Positions 16,295 through 24,538 of a DNA stretch of 64,000 nucleotides are shown piece by piece; within the stretch, counting starts at the first letter, position 1, and each line of letters opens with the position of its first letter. The notes beneath the pieces are model-generated. The model was not told the DNA's origin, ran no database searches, and saw only the letters and a list, made by a program, of their open reading frames with translations. Both the position numbers and the translations under genes were made by a program. Source of the DNA: Phaeobacter italicus. Lineage in GTDB: Bacteria; Pseudomonadota; Alphaproteobacteria; Rhodobacterales; Rhodobacteraceae. Location: NCBI RefSeq assembly GCF_001258055.1, contig NZ_CVRM01000022.1, forward strand, positions 310,001 through 374,000. Reading direction: 5' to 3'.

Positions 16295-17254
16295 TCAGCT
16301 TTGGGCGATCAGCTCTGACTGCGCGACAATGACCTCTGCCTGTTTGATGGAGGCGATATCGACCAGCCGGCCCTTGTAGACCGTGGCGCCTTCGCCATTG
16401 GCCTTGGCCGTTTCCATCGCGGCCAGGATCTCGCGGGCCTCGGAGACCGCTTCATCAGACGGGGTGAAGACCTGATTGGCGAGCGCGATCTGTTTGGGGT
16501 GGATGGCCCATTTGCCCACCATGCCAAGGGTGGCAGAGCGTTTGGCCTGCGCGATGTAGCCCTCGTCATCGGAGAAATCGCCGAACGGCCCATCCACCGG
16601 CAGGATGCCATGCGTGCGGCAGGCGGCGACAATGGCGGCCTGCGCCCAGTGCCAGGGATCGGACCAGTGTTTTTCGCCCGCGCGCAGCATGTAGTAGTCT
16701 TCCTGCGTGCCGCCGATCCCGGTGGTCTGCATACCCATTGAGGCCGCGAAATCCGCCGCGCCCAGTGACATCGCCTGAAGGCGGGGGCTGGAGGCGGCGA
16801 TGGCTTCGACATGGGCGATGCCTGCCGCAGATTCGATGATGACCTCGAACGACACGGGTTTGCCGCGGCCCTTGGCGCGTTCAATCGCGGTGACCAGCGC
16901 GTCCACGGCATAGACATCCTCGGCGCAGCCCACTTTGGGGATCATGATTTGGTCGATGCGGTCGCCTGCCTGCTCCAGCAGATCCACGACATCGCGGTAC
17001 CAATAGGGCGTATCCAGCCCGTTGATGCGCACCGACATGTATTTGTTGCCCCAATCAACGGTATTGAGCGCCTCGATCACATTGGCGCGGGCAATATCCT
17101 TGTCCGAAGGGGCCACGGAGTCTTCGAGGTCCAGGTTGATCACATCTGCCGCCGACGCCGCCATTTTGGGAAACAGCTTGGTGTTGGAGCCGGGGCCAAA
17201 CAGCTGGCAGCGATTGGGGCGGGCCGGGGCGGCGGGTTGGATGCGAAAGCTCAT
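16295..17254 (-). CDS. mcl1: L-malyl-CoA/beta-methylmalyl-CoA lyase
   Basis: This 319-residue HpcH/HpaI-fold enzyme closely resembles the Rhodobacter Mcl1 protein as remembered: MSFRIQPAAPARPNRCQLFG start, NLDLEDSVAPSDK, SVRINGLDTPYWYRDVVDLL, FEVIIESAAGIAHVEAIAAS and MVGKWAIHPKQIALANQVF. It splits beta-methylmalyl-CoA to glyoxylate and propionyl-CoA and malyl-CoA to glyoxylate and acetyl-CoA, as in the ethylmalonyl-CoA pathway of acetate assimilation. Metal-binding Glu and Asp lie in the EDSV and GAADFAASMG motifs. No other ethylmalonyl-CoA pathway genes are seen in the window. Confidence 0.93.
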   Translation of the reverse strand: MSFRIQPAAPARPNRCQLFGPGSNTKLFPKMAASAADVINLDLEDSVAPSDKDIARANVIEALNTVDWGNKYMSVRINGLDTPYWYRDVVDLLEQAGDRIDQIMIPKVGCAEDVYAVDALVTAIERAKGRGKPVSFEVIIESAAGIAHVEAIAASSPRLQAMSLGAADFAASMGMQTTGIGGTQEDYYMLRAGEKHWSDPWHWAQAAIVAACRTHGILPVDGPFGDFSDDEGYIAQAKRSATLGMVGKWAIHPKQIALANQVFTPSDEAVSEAREILAAMETAKANGEGATVYKGRLVDIASIKQAEVIVAQSELIAQS

Positions 17255-17428
17255 GTCGGCGACCTCTGGGTAATGAAATGTCGTATTGATCGGCTTGATT
17301 GTTATGAAGTTGCGCCGTCATTCGCAAGGGAATTTTGCGCACGCAGAAAGCTCGCGCTGCAATGCGGCGCCGCATTTCATGCCGCAAACAGACAAGACCC
17401 TGCGCAGCCACGCTGTCAGGACGCCAGT

Positions 17429-18697
17429 ATGAGACATGCATTTCTTGAAAATTGGGCCCTGTTTCTGGGCATGTTGCTGCTGATGATCGCCAATGGGCTG
17501 TTGGTGACATTGTTGACGATCCGGGGCGCTGGGCTGGGGTTTTCGGAGTTCACCATCTCGTTGATGCAGGCGGCCTATCCGTTGGGGGCGCTGGTGGGCA
17601 CCGCCGCGGCGCCGCGCATGGTGGAGAATGTGGGCCATATCCGGGCATTTTCGGCGCTGGCCTCGCTGGTGTCGATTGCAGCGATCCTGCATTTGCTGAC
17701 ATCTGACCCGCTGTCATGGTCTGCGATGCGGTTCTTGGCGGGGTTCTGCTATCCCGGTCTTTATGTGATCACCGAGAGCTGGCTGCAGGCGAAGGCGGAA
17801 AACCACAACCGCGCGCAGATTCTGTCGATCTATTTCATGATCTGGATGGCGGGTCCTGCGATCGGCACGGCGTTGGTGGCTGTTCCGGATCCGGGGGGCA
17901 ATCTGCTGTTTGGCGTGGTGTCGATCCTGATTTCGCTGTCGATCGTGCCGCTGCTGTTGTCCGGAAACAAGGCGCCGGATTACGAGGTGCCGGACAAGAT
18001 GCCTGTGCGCAAACTGTACCGGGTGTCGCCGATGGCCGTTGTCGGCAATCTCCTGAGTGCTGTTGCGGTTGCCGTCTGGTTCATCTCGCTGCCGCTTTAT
18101 GCGCTGTCCCTGGGGATGAGCGCAGCGCAGGCGTCTGGGGTGCTGGTTGTCGCCATGATCGTGGGGGCGCTGGTGCAATATCCGGTGGGCTGGATCAGCG
18201 ACAAGACCGACCGGCGGCTTGTGCTGCTGGGGTTGGCGGTTGCCGGAGCCGCAGCGAGCCTGTGGATGCTGCTGCAGCCCGGGCAGACCTCGCTTATTGT
18301 TGGGTTTGGTGTTCTCGCGGGGGCGAGTTTGCCGATGTATGCGGTCTGTACGGCCCATGCCAACGACCAGCTGAGCCGGGCGCAGATTGTGCCTGCAAGC
18401 GGCACGATGCTGTTTCTTTTGAACGTCGGGCAGTTTGTCGGCACGTTGGTCGGGCCAAATACGGTCAGCATTGCTGACGGAAAGGGGTTCCTGATTGCGC
18501 TCGCGGCCCTGTGTTTCCTAGTTGCAGCGGTTGCTGTTGTGCGCCGCCGACAAGAGGATGCACCGGAAGAAACCGGCAACTTGCAGGCTATTGCGGTGCT
18601 TGGTGCGCCACAGGCGGGGGTGTTGCAGGCGGAATCGTGGTTGGAAGAGGATAATAATGGAACCTCTGCTGACCTAACGCAGAAATCTTCGACTTGA
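17429..18697 (+). CDS. Major facilitator superfamily transporter
   Basis: A protein of about 422 residues with twelve hydrophobic segments, related to the YcaD-like group (LLLMIANGLLVTLLTIRGAGLGFS, FLAGFCYPGLYVITESWLQAKAENHNRAQIL). The loop between helices 2 and 3 is replaced by APRMVENVGHIR, and the helix 8-9 loop has GWISDKTDRR, a normal MFS signature. The last 45 residues are a hydrophilic tail. It stands 113 bases before dgcN in the same direction, so a role in uptake of D-amino acids or peptides is conceivable, but the substrate is unknown. Confidence 0.88.
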   Translation: MRHAFLENWALFLGMLLLMIANGLLVTLLTIRGAGLGFSEFTISLMQAAYPLGALVGTAAAPRMVENVGHIRAFSALASLVSIAAILHLLTSDPLSWSAMRFLAGFCYPGLYVITESWLQAKAENHNRAQILSIYFMIWMAGPAIGTALVAVPDPGGNLLFGVVSILISLSIVPLLLSGNKAPDYEVPDKMPVRKLYRVSPMAVVGNLLSAVAVAVWFISLPLYALSLGMSAAQASGVLVVAMIVGALVQYPVGWISDKTDRRLVLLGLAVAGAAASLWMLLQPGQTSLIVGFGVLAGASLPMYAVCTAHANDQLSRAQIVPASGTMLFLLNVGQFVGTLVGPNTVSIADGKGFLIALAALCFLVAAVAVVRRRQEDAPEETGNLQAIAVLGAPQAGVLQAESWLEEDNNGTSADLTQKSST

Positions 18698-18810
18698 AGT
18701 GCAAATTGCGGGAAGATCTTGCGTGTCGCTGCTACAGGTCTGCAAAATCGGTATGAACTTGCGATGAATTCCTCACAAACTCACCCGTGAGTTAGAAAAG
18801 GAAACCCGCC

Positions 18811-19812
18811 ATGATCGAGACCCCATATCTGCTGTTCCTGGGCGATGCGCCCGACATGCTGGCTGCCAAAGTGGCCATCGGTATCCGCGACTGGCGGCCG
18901 GACCACGCGGTTGGCCAGCTGAGCCTGCCGGGCTGCGGTGCGGATCTTGGCCTGACCGAGATGAGCCTTGCCGAGGCCAAGGAAGCCGGCGCCAAGACGC
19001 TGGTGATTGGCGTGGCGAACCGGGGCGGTGTCATTTCCGCCGCGTGGAAAGAGGTGCTGATCAAGGCGCTTGAGATGGGTTATGATCTGGCGTCGGGGTT
19101 GCACAACCTTCTGCGCGACGAAGGCGATCTGGTGGCGGCTGCCCAGACCCACGGCGGCACCCTGCATGATGTGCGTGTTCCCACCGTCGGCTACCCCATC
19201 GCCAATGGCGTAAAGCGCAGCGGCAAGCGGTGTCTGGCGGTTGGCACCGATTGTTCGGTGGGCAAGATGTACACCGCATTGGCGATGGACGCCGAGATGC
19301 AGAAGCGTGGCATGAAGTCGACTTTCCGTGCGACTGGCCAGACCGGCATCCTGATCACCGGCCACGGCGTGCCGCTGGATGCGGTGATCGCCGATTTCAT
19401 GGCGGGCTCGATCGAGTATCTGACCCCGGACAATGATGACGATCACTGGGATCTGATCGAAGGTCAGGGCTCGTTGTTCCATGTGTCCTATTCCGGTGTG
19501 ACCATGGCGCTGGTTCACGGCGGTCAGCCCGATGCGCTGATCCTGTGCCATGAACCGACCCGCGAGCATATGCGCGGCCTGCCGGGCTATAAACTGCCGA
19601 GCCTTGAACAGCTGCGCGACACGGCGCTTGGTCTGGCGCAGGTTGCAAACCCCGACTGCAAAGTGGTCGGTATCTCTGTCAACACCCAGCACCTGGGCGA
19701 GGAAGACGCGGTCAAGTATCTGGCCGAGGTCGAGGCGCGGATGGGCCTGCCGGCTGTTGACCCCTATCGCCACGGCGCAGGCCGCCTGGTGGACGCGCTG
19801 GACGCGGTGTGA
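18811..19812 (+). CDS. dgcN: D-glutamate N-acetyltransferase (DgcN-type, DUF1611)
   Basis: A 333-residue DUF1611 protein with a P-loop-like GTDCSVGK at about residues 145-152 and the conserved GQTGILITGHGVPLDAVIADF and LIEGQGSLFHVSYSGVT. DUF1611 members paired with an enolase-superfamily epimerase have been described as DgcN, which N-acetylates D-glutamate, with DgcA then epimerising N-acetyl-D-Glu to the L-form. Here the epimerase gene follows at 19969 and a D-amino acid aminotransferase at 21033, the same functional set. The start follows AAGGAAA. Naming depends on family recall and context. Confidence 0.85.
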   Translation: MIETPYLLFLGDAPDMLAAKVAIGIRDWRPDHAVGQLSLPGCGADLGLTEMSLAEAKEAGAKTLVIGVANRGGVISAAWKEVLIKALEMGYDLASGLHNLLRDEGDLVAAAQTHGGTLHDVRVPTVGYPIANGVKRSGKRCLAVGTDCSVGKMYTALAMDAEMQKRGMKSTFRATGQTGILITGHGVPLDAVIADFMAGSIEYLTPDNDDDHWDLIEGQGSLFHVSYSGVTMALVHGGQPDALILCHEPTREHMRGLPGYKLPSLEQLRDTALGLAQVANPDCKVVGISVNTQHLGEEDAVKYLAEVEARMGLPAVDPYRHGAGRLVDALDAV

Positions 19813-19862
19813 TCTAACCCAGCTGCCGTCGGGGGGCTTGCCCATGCGGGTGCCTCCGGCGG

Positions 19863-19883
19863 GAGTATTTTTGGAAAGATGAC
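19863..19883 (+). repeat. Post-stop repeat copy 2
   Basis: This copy of the 21-base element also seen at 15522-15542 (19 of 21 identical) lies 50 bases after the dgcN stop and is preceded by GCCTCCGGCGG, which is part of a GC-rich stretch. Same orientation as copy 1. Confidence 0.55.
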
Positions 19884-19968
19884 AAGCAGGCGCGCGCATC
19901 GGCGGGCGTCTTGGCCAAGGTCATTCACGGCCACAGAAAACAACAGACCCACAGCACTGGAGAGACCT

Positions 19969-20934
19969 ATGCAGATCAGCGTGACCCCCGATACATTCAA
20001 GCTGGCGCAGGTTTTCACCATTTCCCGCGGTTCGCGCACCGAAGCCAAGGTGTTGACCGTCCGCATCGAGCGGGATGGTGTCACGGGCTGGGGCGAATGC
20101 GTGCCCTATGCGCGCTATGGTGAGACGCTGGAGAGTGTCACCGCCGAGATCGAAGGTCTGCCAGAGAGCTTTAGCCGCGAAGAGCTGCAGTCGCTTTTGC
20201 CTGCGGGTGCTGCGCGCAATGCGGTGGATTGTGCGATGTGGGATCTGGAGGCCAAGCAGGCGGGCAAGCGTGTCTGGGAGCTGGCAGGCCTGCCCGAGCC
20301 GGAGCCGGAAATCACCGCCTATACGCTGTCGCTGGACAGTCCCGAGAACATGCAGGCGCAGGCGGCGAAGAATGCCCATCGCCCGTTGTTGAAGATCAAG
20401 CTGGGCACGGCAGATGACATGGCGCGGCTTGAAGCGGTGCGGGCCGGTGCGCCCGATGCGCGGATCATTGTGGATGCCAACGAAGGCTGGAGCGCCGAGG
20501 TTTACGCTGATCTGGCGCCGTATCTGGTGCGGTTGGGGGTGGCTCTGGTCGAGCAGCCGCTGCCTGCTGGCGAAGATGATGCCCTGATCGGGATGGACCG
20601 CCCGGTGCCCGTCTGTGCGGATGAAAGCTGTCATGACCGCGAGAGCCTTTCGTCGCTGGATGGGAAATATGACGTCATCAACATCAAACTGGACAAGACC
20701 GGTGGCCTGACCGAGGCGCTGAAGCTACGCGAGGCGGCGCTGGCGCGGGGCTTTGAGGTGATGGTTGGCTGTATGGTTGGATCCTCGCTTGCGATGGCGC
20801 CTGCGACACTGGTGGCACAGGGCGCCGTTGTCACAGACCTTGACGGACCGCTTCTGTTGGCCGAAGACCGCGATACGCCGCTTGAATTCGATGACAAGGG
20901 CGTGCACCCGCCTCAGGCTGCGCTCTGGGGATAA
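19969..20934 (+). CDS. dgcA: N-acetyl-D-glutamate racemase / dipeptide epimerase-type enolase-superfamily enzyme
   Basis: This protein of 321 residues belongs to the mandelate racemase/muconate lactonizing group. The capping domain (VTGWGECVPYARYG) precedes a barrel with the KxK base pair (LLKIKLG, Lys142 and Lys144), metal ligands in IIVDANEGW, VEQPLP and CADES, and the opposite base in INIKLDKTGG. This is the dipeptide epimerase layout, which the DgcA branch shares. Together with DgcN it should move D-Glu into L-Glu metabolism. The ATG at 19969 follows GGAGAG. L-Ala-D/L-Glu epimerase activity, linked to cell-wall recycling, is the main alternative. Confidence 0.85.
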   Translation: MQISVTPDTFKLAQVFTISRGSRTEAKVLTVRIERDGVTGWGECVPYARYGETLESVTAEIEGLPESFSREELQSLLPAGAARNAVDCAMWDLEAKQAGKRVWELAGLPEPEPEITAYTLSLDSPENMQAQAAKNAHRPLLKIKLGTADDMARLEAVRAGAPDARIIVDANEGWSAEVYADLAPYLVRLGVALVEQPLPAGEDDALIGMDRPVPVCADESCHDRESLSSLDGKYDVINIKLDKTGGLTEALKLREAALARGFEVMVGCMVGSSLAMAPATLVAQGAVVTDLDGPLLLAEDRDTPLEFDDKGVHPPQAALWG

Positions 20935-21032
20935 GGCAGGCGGTTGGCGTCCGGCTGATGGGATGCGCATAGATTTTTCTGGCCCTGCCAGAGACCAACC
21001 CCGGCTGAGCCCGGATGGATAAGGAACCACAG

Positions 21033-21893
21033 ATGACCCGTACCGTTTACGTAAATGGCGAATACCTGCCCGAGACCGAAGCCAAGGTCTCTATCTTTGA
21101 TCGCGGCTTTTTGATGGCGGATGCGGTTTATGAGGTGACGTCGGTGCTGGGCGGCAAGCTGATTGATTTCGAAGGTCATGCCGTGCGCCTGAAGCGGTCG
21201 CTGGACGAACTGGAGATGGCGGAGCCCTGCAGCAAGGAAGAGCTGCTGGAGATCCACCGCAAGCTGGTTGAGCTGAACGGTATCGACGAGGGGCTGGTGT
21301 ATCTGCAGGTCAGCCGTGGCTCTGACGGGGATCGTGACTTTGTGTTTCCGTCGGAGGACACCAAGCCAACACTGGTTCTGTTTACCCAGAACAAACCCGG
21401 TCTGGCCGACAGCCCGGCGGCCAAGAAAGGCGCCAAGATCATCTCTATCGAGGACATCCGCTGGGGCCGTCGTGACATCAAGACCGTGCAGCTCCTCTAT
21501 CCGTCGATGGGCAAGATGATGGCCAAGAAGGCCGGGGCCGATGATGCCTGGATGATCGAAGATGGTCACGTGACCGAAGGCACATCGAACAACGCCTATT
21601 TCGTGAAGGACGGTGTGATTGTTACCCGCCCGCTGTCCAATGACATTCTGCATGGCATCACCCGCAAGGCGGTTCTGCGCATGGCCGAGGAAGCCCAGCT
21701 GAAAGTGGAAGAACGCCTGTTCACCATCGAGGAAGCCAAGGCCGCAGATGAGGCCTTCACCACCTCGGCCAGTGCCTTTGTGATGCCGGTGGTGGAGATT
21801 GATGGCGTGGCACTGGGGGATGGGACACCGGGCCCGATCGCCAAGCGCCTGCGCGAGATCTATCTGGAAGAAAGCATGAAAGAAGCGATCTGA
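21033..21893 (+). CDS. D-amino acid aminotransferase (class IV PLP enzyme)
   Basis: A protein of 286 residues with the class IV fold: SIFDRGFLMADAVYEVT near residues 20-36, the PLP lysine in RRDIKTVQLLYP (Lys150), and the PLP-phosphate segment VTEGTSNNAYFVKDG. The catalytic context DIK-x-VQLL matches D-alanine aminotransferases more than branched-chain enzymes. It would transfer amino groups from D-amino acids to 2-oxoglutarate, forming D-Glu for DgcN/DgcA. The start at 21033 follows AAGGAA. A strong terminator closes the transcription unit. Confidence 0.88.
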   Translation: MTRTVYVNGEYLPETEAKVSIFDRGFLMADAVYEVTSVLGGKLIDFEGHAVRLKRSLDELEMAEPCSKEELLEIHRKLVELNGIDEGLVYLQVSRGSDGDRDFVFPSEDTKPTLVLFTQNKPGLADSPAAKKGAKIISIEDIRWGRRDIKTVQLLYPSMGKMMAKKAGADDAWMIEDGHVTEGTSNNAYFVKDGVIVTRPLSNDILHGITRKAVLRMAEEAQLKVEERLFTIEEAKAADEAFTTSASAFVMPVVEIDGVALGDGTPGPIAKRLREIYLEESMKEAI

Positions 21894-21916
21894 TCGCGAC
21901 GTCATATGCCGATGCA

Positions 21917-21957
21917 AAAGGCCGCCCGCATTCCTGCTGGGCGGCCTTTCTTATTTC
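21917..21957 (+). terminator. Intrinsic terminator of the dgcN-dgcA-aminotransferase unit
   Basis: AAAGGCCGCCC pairs with GGGCGGCCTTT as an 11-bp stem with a loop of about a dozen bases, followed by CTTATTTCG. Confidence 0.85.
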
Positions 21958-21974
21958 GAAATCAGCTGGGTGCC

Positions 21975-22649
21975 TCAGAGCAGGGCGAGCAGCTGTTTGG
22001 CGGCCTCTTCTGATGAGGCGGGGTTCTGGCCGGTGACCAGCTTGCCGTCGGTGACGACGAATGAGGCCCAGTCATCCCCTTTTTCGTAGGTCGCACCGTT
22101 TTGGCCCAGCATGTCCTCAACCAGGAAGGGGACCACATCGGTCAGGCCGACGCCGTCTTCTTCGCTGTTGGAGAAACCGGTCACGCGTTTGCCCTGCACC
22201 AATGGCGCGCCATCTGCGTCCTTGGTGTGGCGGAACACGGCAGGGGCATGACACACGGCACCGACGGGGCGGTCGCTATGTGCGAAGGCCTCGATCAGGC
22301 GGCGGCTGTCGGCGTCCTCTGCCAGGTCCCACAGCGGGCCGTGGCCGCCGGGGTAGAATACCGCGTCATAGCCATCGTCCTTGACCTCTGCCAGAACCTT
22401 GGTGTTGGCCAGCGCACCCTGTGCGGCAGCATCGTCCTTGAACCGGCGGGTCGCATCGGTTTGCGCGCTTTCATCATCACTCTTGGGATCGAGCGGCGGC
22501 TGCCCCCCTTTTGGGGATGCCAATGTGATGTCGGCGCCAGCATCTTTCAGCACGTAGTAGGGGGCTGCGAACTCTTCCAGCCAGAAGCCGGTCTTTTCGC
22601 CGGTATCACCCAGTTTGTCGTGCGAGGTGAGAACCATCAGGATTTTCAT
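21975..22649 (-). CDS. DJ-1/PfpI-family protein (type 1 glutamine amidotransferase-like)
   Basis: A 224-residue protein of the Hsp31/glyoxalase III-like group: KILMVLTSHDKLGDTGEKTGFW at the N-terminus, the glutamate in VFYPGGHGPLWDL, the nucleophile elbow AVCHAPAVF (Cys in VCH), and TGFSNSEEDGVGLTDVVPFL with the family's Asp/His region. It probably acts as a cytoplasmic glyoxalase or deglycase against reactive carbonyls. It lies 25 bases downstream of the oxidoreductase gene in the same direction, so both may be under the TetR regulator encoded upstream. Confidence 0.92.
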   Translation of the reverse strand: MKILMVLTSHDKLGDTGEKTGFWLEEFAAPYYVLKDAGADITLASPKGGQPPLDPKSDDESAQTDATRRFKDDAAAQGALANTKVLAEVKDDGYDAVFYPGGHGPLWDLAEDADSRRLIEAFAHSDRPVGAVCHAPAVFRHTKDADGAPLVQGKRVTGFSNSEEDGVGLTDVVPFLVEDMLGQNGATYEKGDDWASFVVTDGKLVTGQNPASSEEAAKQLLALL

Positions 22650-22674
22650 CTTTGGTCTCCTTATTCTGTGTCAG

Positions 22675-23706
22675 TTAGTCGGCGAGGTGGATGACGCGTT
22701 TGCCAAACGCTTCGCCTCTCAGCAGACCAACGAATGCGGCGGGGGCTTGTTCCAGACCTTCGATCATTTCTTCGCGGTATTTCACTTTGCCCTCCTGCAC
22801 CCAGCCGGTCATCTGCTTGGCAAATTCCGGGTAGAGGTGGCCGAAATCGTCGAACACGATAAAGCCGCGCATGGTGATGCGTTTGCGCAAGAGCTGGCCC
22901 ATCAGATAGTTCATCCGGTCGGGGCCTTCGGGCAGGGCAGTGGCGTTGTACTGCGAAATCAGGCCACAGAGGGGGATGCGGGCAGAGGGGTTCAAGAGCG
23001 GCATCACGGCGTCGAAGACAGCCCCACCGACGTTTTCAAAGTAGATGTCGATGCCATCCGGAACCGCCTTGGCGAGATCATCTGCGAAGCTGTCTGCCTT
23101 GTAGTCGATGCAGGCGTCAAAGCCCAAGGTGTCGACCACATGCTGGCATTTCTCGGATCCGCCGGCGATGCCGACCACGCGCAGGCCGAGGATCTTGCCG
23201 ATCTGGCCGACCGTTGCCCCGACCGGGCCACTGGCACCGGCCACGACCAGTGTTTCGCCTTCTTTGGGCTGGCCGATCTGGGTGAGACCTGCCCAGGCTG
23301 TCAGCCCTGGCATCCCCAGAACACCAAGCGCCCAGGACGGGTTTTGCGGCGATTTGCCCATGTTGATCACACCGGTGCCATCCGACAGCGTGTAGTCCTG
23401 CCAACCGCCAAAGGCGACGACCCAATCGCCTGCTTCATAGCCCTGAACATCGGAGGAGACGACCTGTGCGACGGTGCCGCCGACCATGACCTCGCCAATC
23501 TCGACGGGCGGCGCATAGGAGGGGGCGCTGCTCATGCGGCCGCGCATGTAAGGATCCAGCGACAGATATTCATTCCGCAGGAGCATCTGGCCCTTGCCAG
23601 GGGTTGGAACCTCGGTGGTTTCAAGGCGCAGGGTGTTGTCTGTCGGCTCGCCTTTGGGACGTTCGGCAAGGACGAACTGGCGGTTTTGTGTCTCGGATTG
23701 TGGCAT
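22675..23706 (-). CDS. NADP-dependent oxidoreductase of the MDR superfamily (alkenal/quinone reductase type)
   Basis: A 343-residue zinc-independent medium-chain reductase: ERPKGEPTDNTLRLETTEVP early, DPYMRGRMS, the Rossmann motif VVAGASGPVGATVGQIGKILG, and CIDYKADSFADDLAKAVPDGIDIYFENVGG. These are hallmarks of the leukotriene B4 12-hydroxydehydrogenase / 2-alkenal reductase group, which detoxifies unsaturated aldehydes or ketones with NADPH. The promoter region holds a palindrome identical in its arms to one in front of the divergent-side tetR gene, showing shared control. The DJ-1 gene follows in the same direction. Confidence 0.92.
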   Translation of the reverse strand: MPQSETQNRQFVLAERPKGEPTDNTLRLETTEVPTPGKGQMLLRNEYLSLDPYMRGRMSSAPSYAPPVEIGEVMVGGTVAQVVSSDVQGYEAGDWVVAFGGWQDYTLSDGTGVINMGKSPQNPSWALGVLGMPGLTAWAGLTQIGQPKEGETLVVAGASGPVGATVGQIGKILGLRVVGIAGGSEKCQHVVDTLGFDACIDYKADSFADDLAKAVPDGIDIYFENVGGAVFDAVMPLLNPSARIPLCGLISQYNATALPEGPDRMNYLMGQLLRKRITMRGFIVFDDFGHLYPEFAKQMTGWVQEGKVKYREEMIEGLEQAPAAFVGLLRGEAFGKRVIHLAD

Positions 23707-23737
23707 GATGTGCTCCTTTCCTGGGGCATTTGGGCGT

Positions 23738-23752
23738 TAGACCGATCGTCTA
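23738..23752. promoter_or_regulatory. TetR operator in the oxidoreductase promoter
   Basis: TAGACCGATCGTCTA is a palindrome with perfect TAGAC/GTCTA arms. It differs at one position from the element at 24411-24425 in front of the tetR gene. It recalls the NemR box (TAGACC-N4-GGTCTA) of E. coli, whose target also reduces electrophiles. Confidence 0.8.
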
Positions 23753-23812
23753 GTGATCGGCAAATTTTTTTAGCAGTGCGCACACAATGTGAGGGGCAGG
23801 CTGCGGTTTCGG

Positions 23813-24391
23813 TCAGCTGGTGGGCAACAGGGCGCGGGTCTGCGCCATGGCGGTTTTGAAGGGGCGGTCATCCTGTGACAGATGGGCCATGAGGCTGGCG
23901 CCCAGCCAGATTTGGTAAAGTGTGGTGGCGGTGGTCTGGGGATCGACCGTTGCGTTCAGAGAGCCGTCAGACTGTGCCGCGCGGACGCAGCTTGCGAGCT
24001 TGGCGACGATCGCCTCTACCCCGGTTTGCAGGATGGCGCGCATGTCTGCGGAGAGGTCGGAGATTTCAGCGCCCAGTTTGACGATCAGGCATTTCTGATC
24101 GGCCTGGCCGGAGAGTTGCCGGTCTTGCCAAGCGGTGAAATAGGCCAACAGCCGATCGCGACCGCTGAGCGCCGGATTGTCCAGCGTCTGGCGCAGTTCG
24201 CCGCGATATTGATCAACATAGTGGCTGAGCAGCGCGCATCCATAATCCTCCTTCGAGGAGAAATAATGATAAAACGACCCCTTCGGTACCTGAGCCGTGG
24301 CAAGCAGTTCGGACAGGCCAACCGAGGTATAGCCACGCTGTGCCGTCAGCTTGCGACCGGTGTCGAGGATATGCGTACGCGTGTTGCTCAT
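23813..24391 (-). CDS. TetR/AcrR-family transcriptional repressor
   Basis: A 192-residue regulator with an N-terminal helix-turn-helix (ILDTGRKLTAQRGYTSVGLSELLATAQVPKGSFYHYFSSKEDYG, about 8-52) and a helical ligand-binding domain related to the NemR/YxaF group (TetR_C_6-like: LAYFTAWQDRQ, KCLIVKLGAEISD). Cysteines at about 55, 108 and 126 could serve as electrophile sensors, as in NemR. Near-identical palindromes lie in its own promoter and that of the oxidoreductase, so it should repress both until an electrophile binds. Confidence 0.92.
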   Translation of the reverse strand: MSNTRTHILDTGRKLTAQRGYTSVGLSELLATAQVPKGSFYHYFSSKEDYGCALLSHYVDQYRGELRQTLDNPALSGRDRLLAYFTAWQDRQLSGQADQKCLIVKLGAEISDLSADMRAILQTGVEAIVAKLASCVRAAQSDGSLNATVDPQTTATTLYQIWLGASLMAHLSQDDRPFKTAMAQTRALLPTS

Positions 24392-24410
24392 GCGGAGAAG
24401 ATAGGAGCAC

Positions 24411-24425
24411 TAGACCGATTGTCTA
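24411..24425. promoter_or_regulatory. TetR operator in its own promoter
   Basis: TAGACCGATTGTCTA shares 14 of 15 bases with the site at 23738-23752 and lies 20 bases before the tetR start, implying autorepression. The outer C and G extend the palindrome to CTAGAC/GTCTAG. Confidence 0.82.
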
Positions 24426-24480
24426 GGGGTAGGGATTTTTTTAGGGTATTTTTCTGGGCTGTTTGAGGGGGCCAAATGCA

Positions 24481-24509
24481 ACAAGGCCCCGCGTGATGCG
24501 AGGCCTTGT
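24481..24509 (-). terminator. Terminator-like hairpin after ald
   Basis: ACAAGGCCCCGC pairs with GCGAGGCCTTGT (12 bp with one wobble) 30 bases past the ald stop. The minus-strand tail is only TGCATTTGG, so it may work weakly. Confidence 0.55.
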
Positions 24510-24538
24510 CGGGGCTGATGCCAAGTTTGGGGAGGGAG

